NCBI GenBank assembly: GCA_964372465.1
Contig: CAYJRA010000015.1
Span: forward strand, 1-20,809
Direction of reading: 5' to 3'
DNA from: JAGVVZ01 sp964372465
Lineage (GTDB): Archaea; Aenigmatarchaeota; Aenigmatarchaeia; CG10238-14
Length of the DNA: 20,809 nucleotides
This document shows, piece after piece, positions 20,309 through 20,809 of this stretch. The notes beneath the pieces were generated by a model, which searched no databases, had not been told where the DNA came from, and saw only the letters and a program-made list of their open reading frames with translations. The position numbers were made by a program, and so were the translations under genes. The number at the start of each line of letters is the position of its first letter. Position 1 is the first letter of the stretch.

Positions 20309-20500
20309 TCATTTCTTTTTCATCCCCCTTTCAATTGTTTCTCCCACCTTTTTCATCTCTTTTTCAGTCATTTTAATTTCAGGGTGCGTTGATTTTGTAT
20401 GTTTGGTGCCTTCTATCATTAACCTTCTTAGGCCTTCTGCGTCGCTCGATGCCTGGCATCTCAAAATGATGCCACAGTCACATTTGAAGGAGTATTCCAT
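20309..20500 (-). CDS. DUF1059-type small protein
   Basis: 63 residues with the DUF1059 layout: MEYSFKCDCGIILRCQASS, a central HTKSTHPEIKMTEKEMKKV. Cys7, Cys9 and Cys15 near the N-terminus with His33 and His39 could bind metal. The start is supported by AAGGTGAG five bases before the ATG. The family is widespread and uncharacterised. Confidence 0.8.
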   Translation of the reverse strand: MEYSFKCDCGIILRCQASSDAEGLRRLMIEGTKHTKSTHPEIKMTEKEMKKVGETIERGMKKK

Positions 20501-20549
20501 TATCTCACCTTAAAATAATTGGATTTATCTTATAAAAACATTTTAATTC

Positions 20550-20747
20550 TTAACATCTAGTACAATAGCCATAAAATGCTCCGGCAGTAGCGCCAGCTAA
20601 GAGAGCAAGTAATACAAGAATATCTGGCGGTTTAACGTCAAGCAACCTTGTTATTCCGCCATATAACATCATGGTAGTTAAACCACCCATTATCCCATAA
20701 ATTCCTAAAACTCCTGATTTGTCAGAATTATAAGGTATAGTTGGCAT
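20550..20747 (-). CDS. Small Gly-rich two-span protein ending in CTRC
   Basis: 65 residues with two spans (about 13-31 and 42-60), both rich in Gly and Ala (IYGIMGGLTTMMLYGG, LVLLALLAGATAGAFYG), and a C-terminus YCTRC with two Cys. No family recognised. TTTATATTGATA lies just upstream of the start on the minus strand, fitting a leaderless transcript. Confidence 0.55.
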   Translation of the reverse strand: MPTIPYNSDKSGVLGIYGIMGGLTTMMLYGGITRLLDVKPPDILVLLALLAGATAGAFYGYCTRC

Positions 20748-20809
20748 AGTATCAATATAAATTACCCCAAATCAGTTACTTATACTTTCATAGCTAGACA
20801 CCATCTTAT

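Noticed and set aside
1..20809. tRNA, rRNA, CRISPR arrays, insertion sequences, origins
   Set aside because: None was recognised by eye on either strand; gaps are short and filled by promoters. Weak structures could be missed without folding software.

Overview
The window is AT-rich and reads as archaeal. Promoters have TATA boxes 25-40 bases before start codons, several genes look leaderless, and others carry GGTGA-type ribosome binding sites. Archaeal families are present: an archaeal-type NMN adenylyltransferase, membrane-tethered winged-helix regulators, and a PadR-like protein with a TRASH-type metal domain. Small, tightly packed genes and many short membrane proteins suggest an uncultivated small-genome (DPANN-like) archaeon. 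That placement is inference: no rRNA or other phylogenetic marker is in the window.

Layout. 1-1114 (minus): the N-terminus of a probable CDGSH iron-sulfur protein, a winged-helix protein and a 7-TM membrane protein. 1200-1340: a short gap with two tiny coupled ORFs. 1338-6738: a probable copper/thiol regulon. It contains CcdA-like and redoxin genes (minus), a PadR-TRASH regulator with an HXXEE membrane protein (plus), a possible 13-residue Cys-Cys peptide (minus), and DUF5676 with a CopA-type Cu(I) ATPase (plus). Two intergenic regions in this block share an almost identical 26-bp operator/TATA element. 6775-7865: a two-TM winged-helix regulator with two Cys in its exposed loop, and TrmO.

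8016-12514 is the most unusual part: a compact run of nine plus-strand genes. They encode two membrane-anchored proteins that both end in -GGC, a membrane-anchored DsbA, a SufS-like cysteine desulfurase, a membrane protein with an exposed 11-Cys tail, a small CHTIC membrane protein, a Cys/His single-span protein, a ferric-reductase-like heme b membrane protein and a 39-residue Cys peptide. Together they look like an undescribed extracytoplasmic thiol, sulfur or metal handling system.

12539-14867 holds a minimal two-subunit [NiFe] hydrogenase, with its maturation protease and HypC on the opposite strand. 14953-17646 holds a second two-TM winged-helix regulator with a Met-rich loop, an OsmC-like protein, an exported Met-rich protein and a thioredoxin-reductase-like flavoprotein. 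17691-19634 holds nadM, a protein with a C-terminal HypC-like domain, and an EamA transporter. 19671 to the end holds four small proteins (one PLDc_N-like, one DUF1059).

The common theme is copper, thiol redox and sulfur chemistry at the cell surface, next to a hydrogenase that could supply or consume reducing power. No transposase, tRNA, rRNA or CRISPR array was seen.
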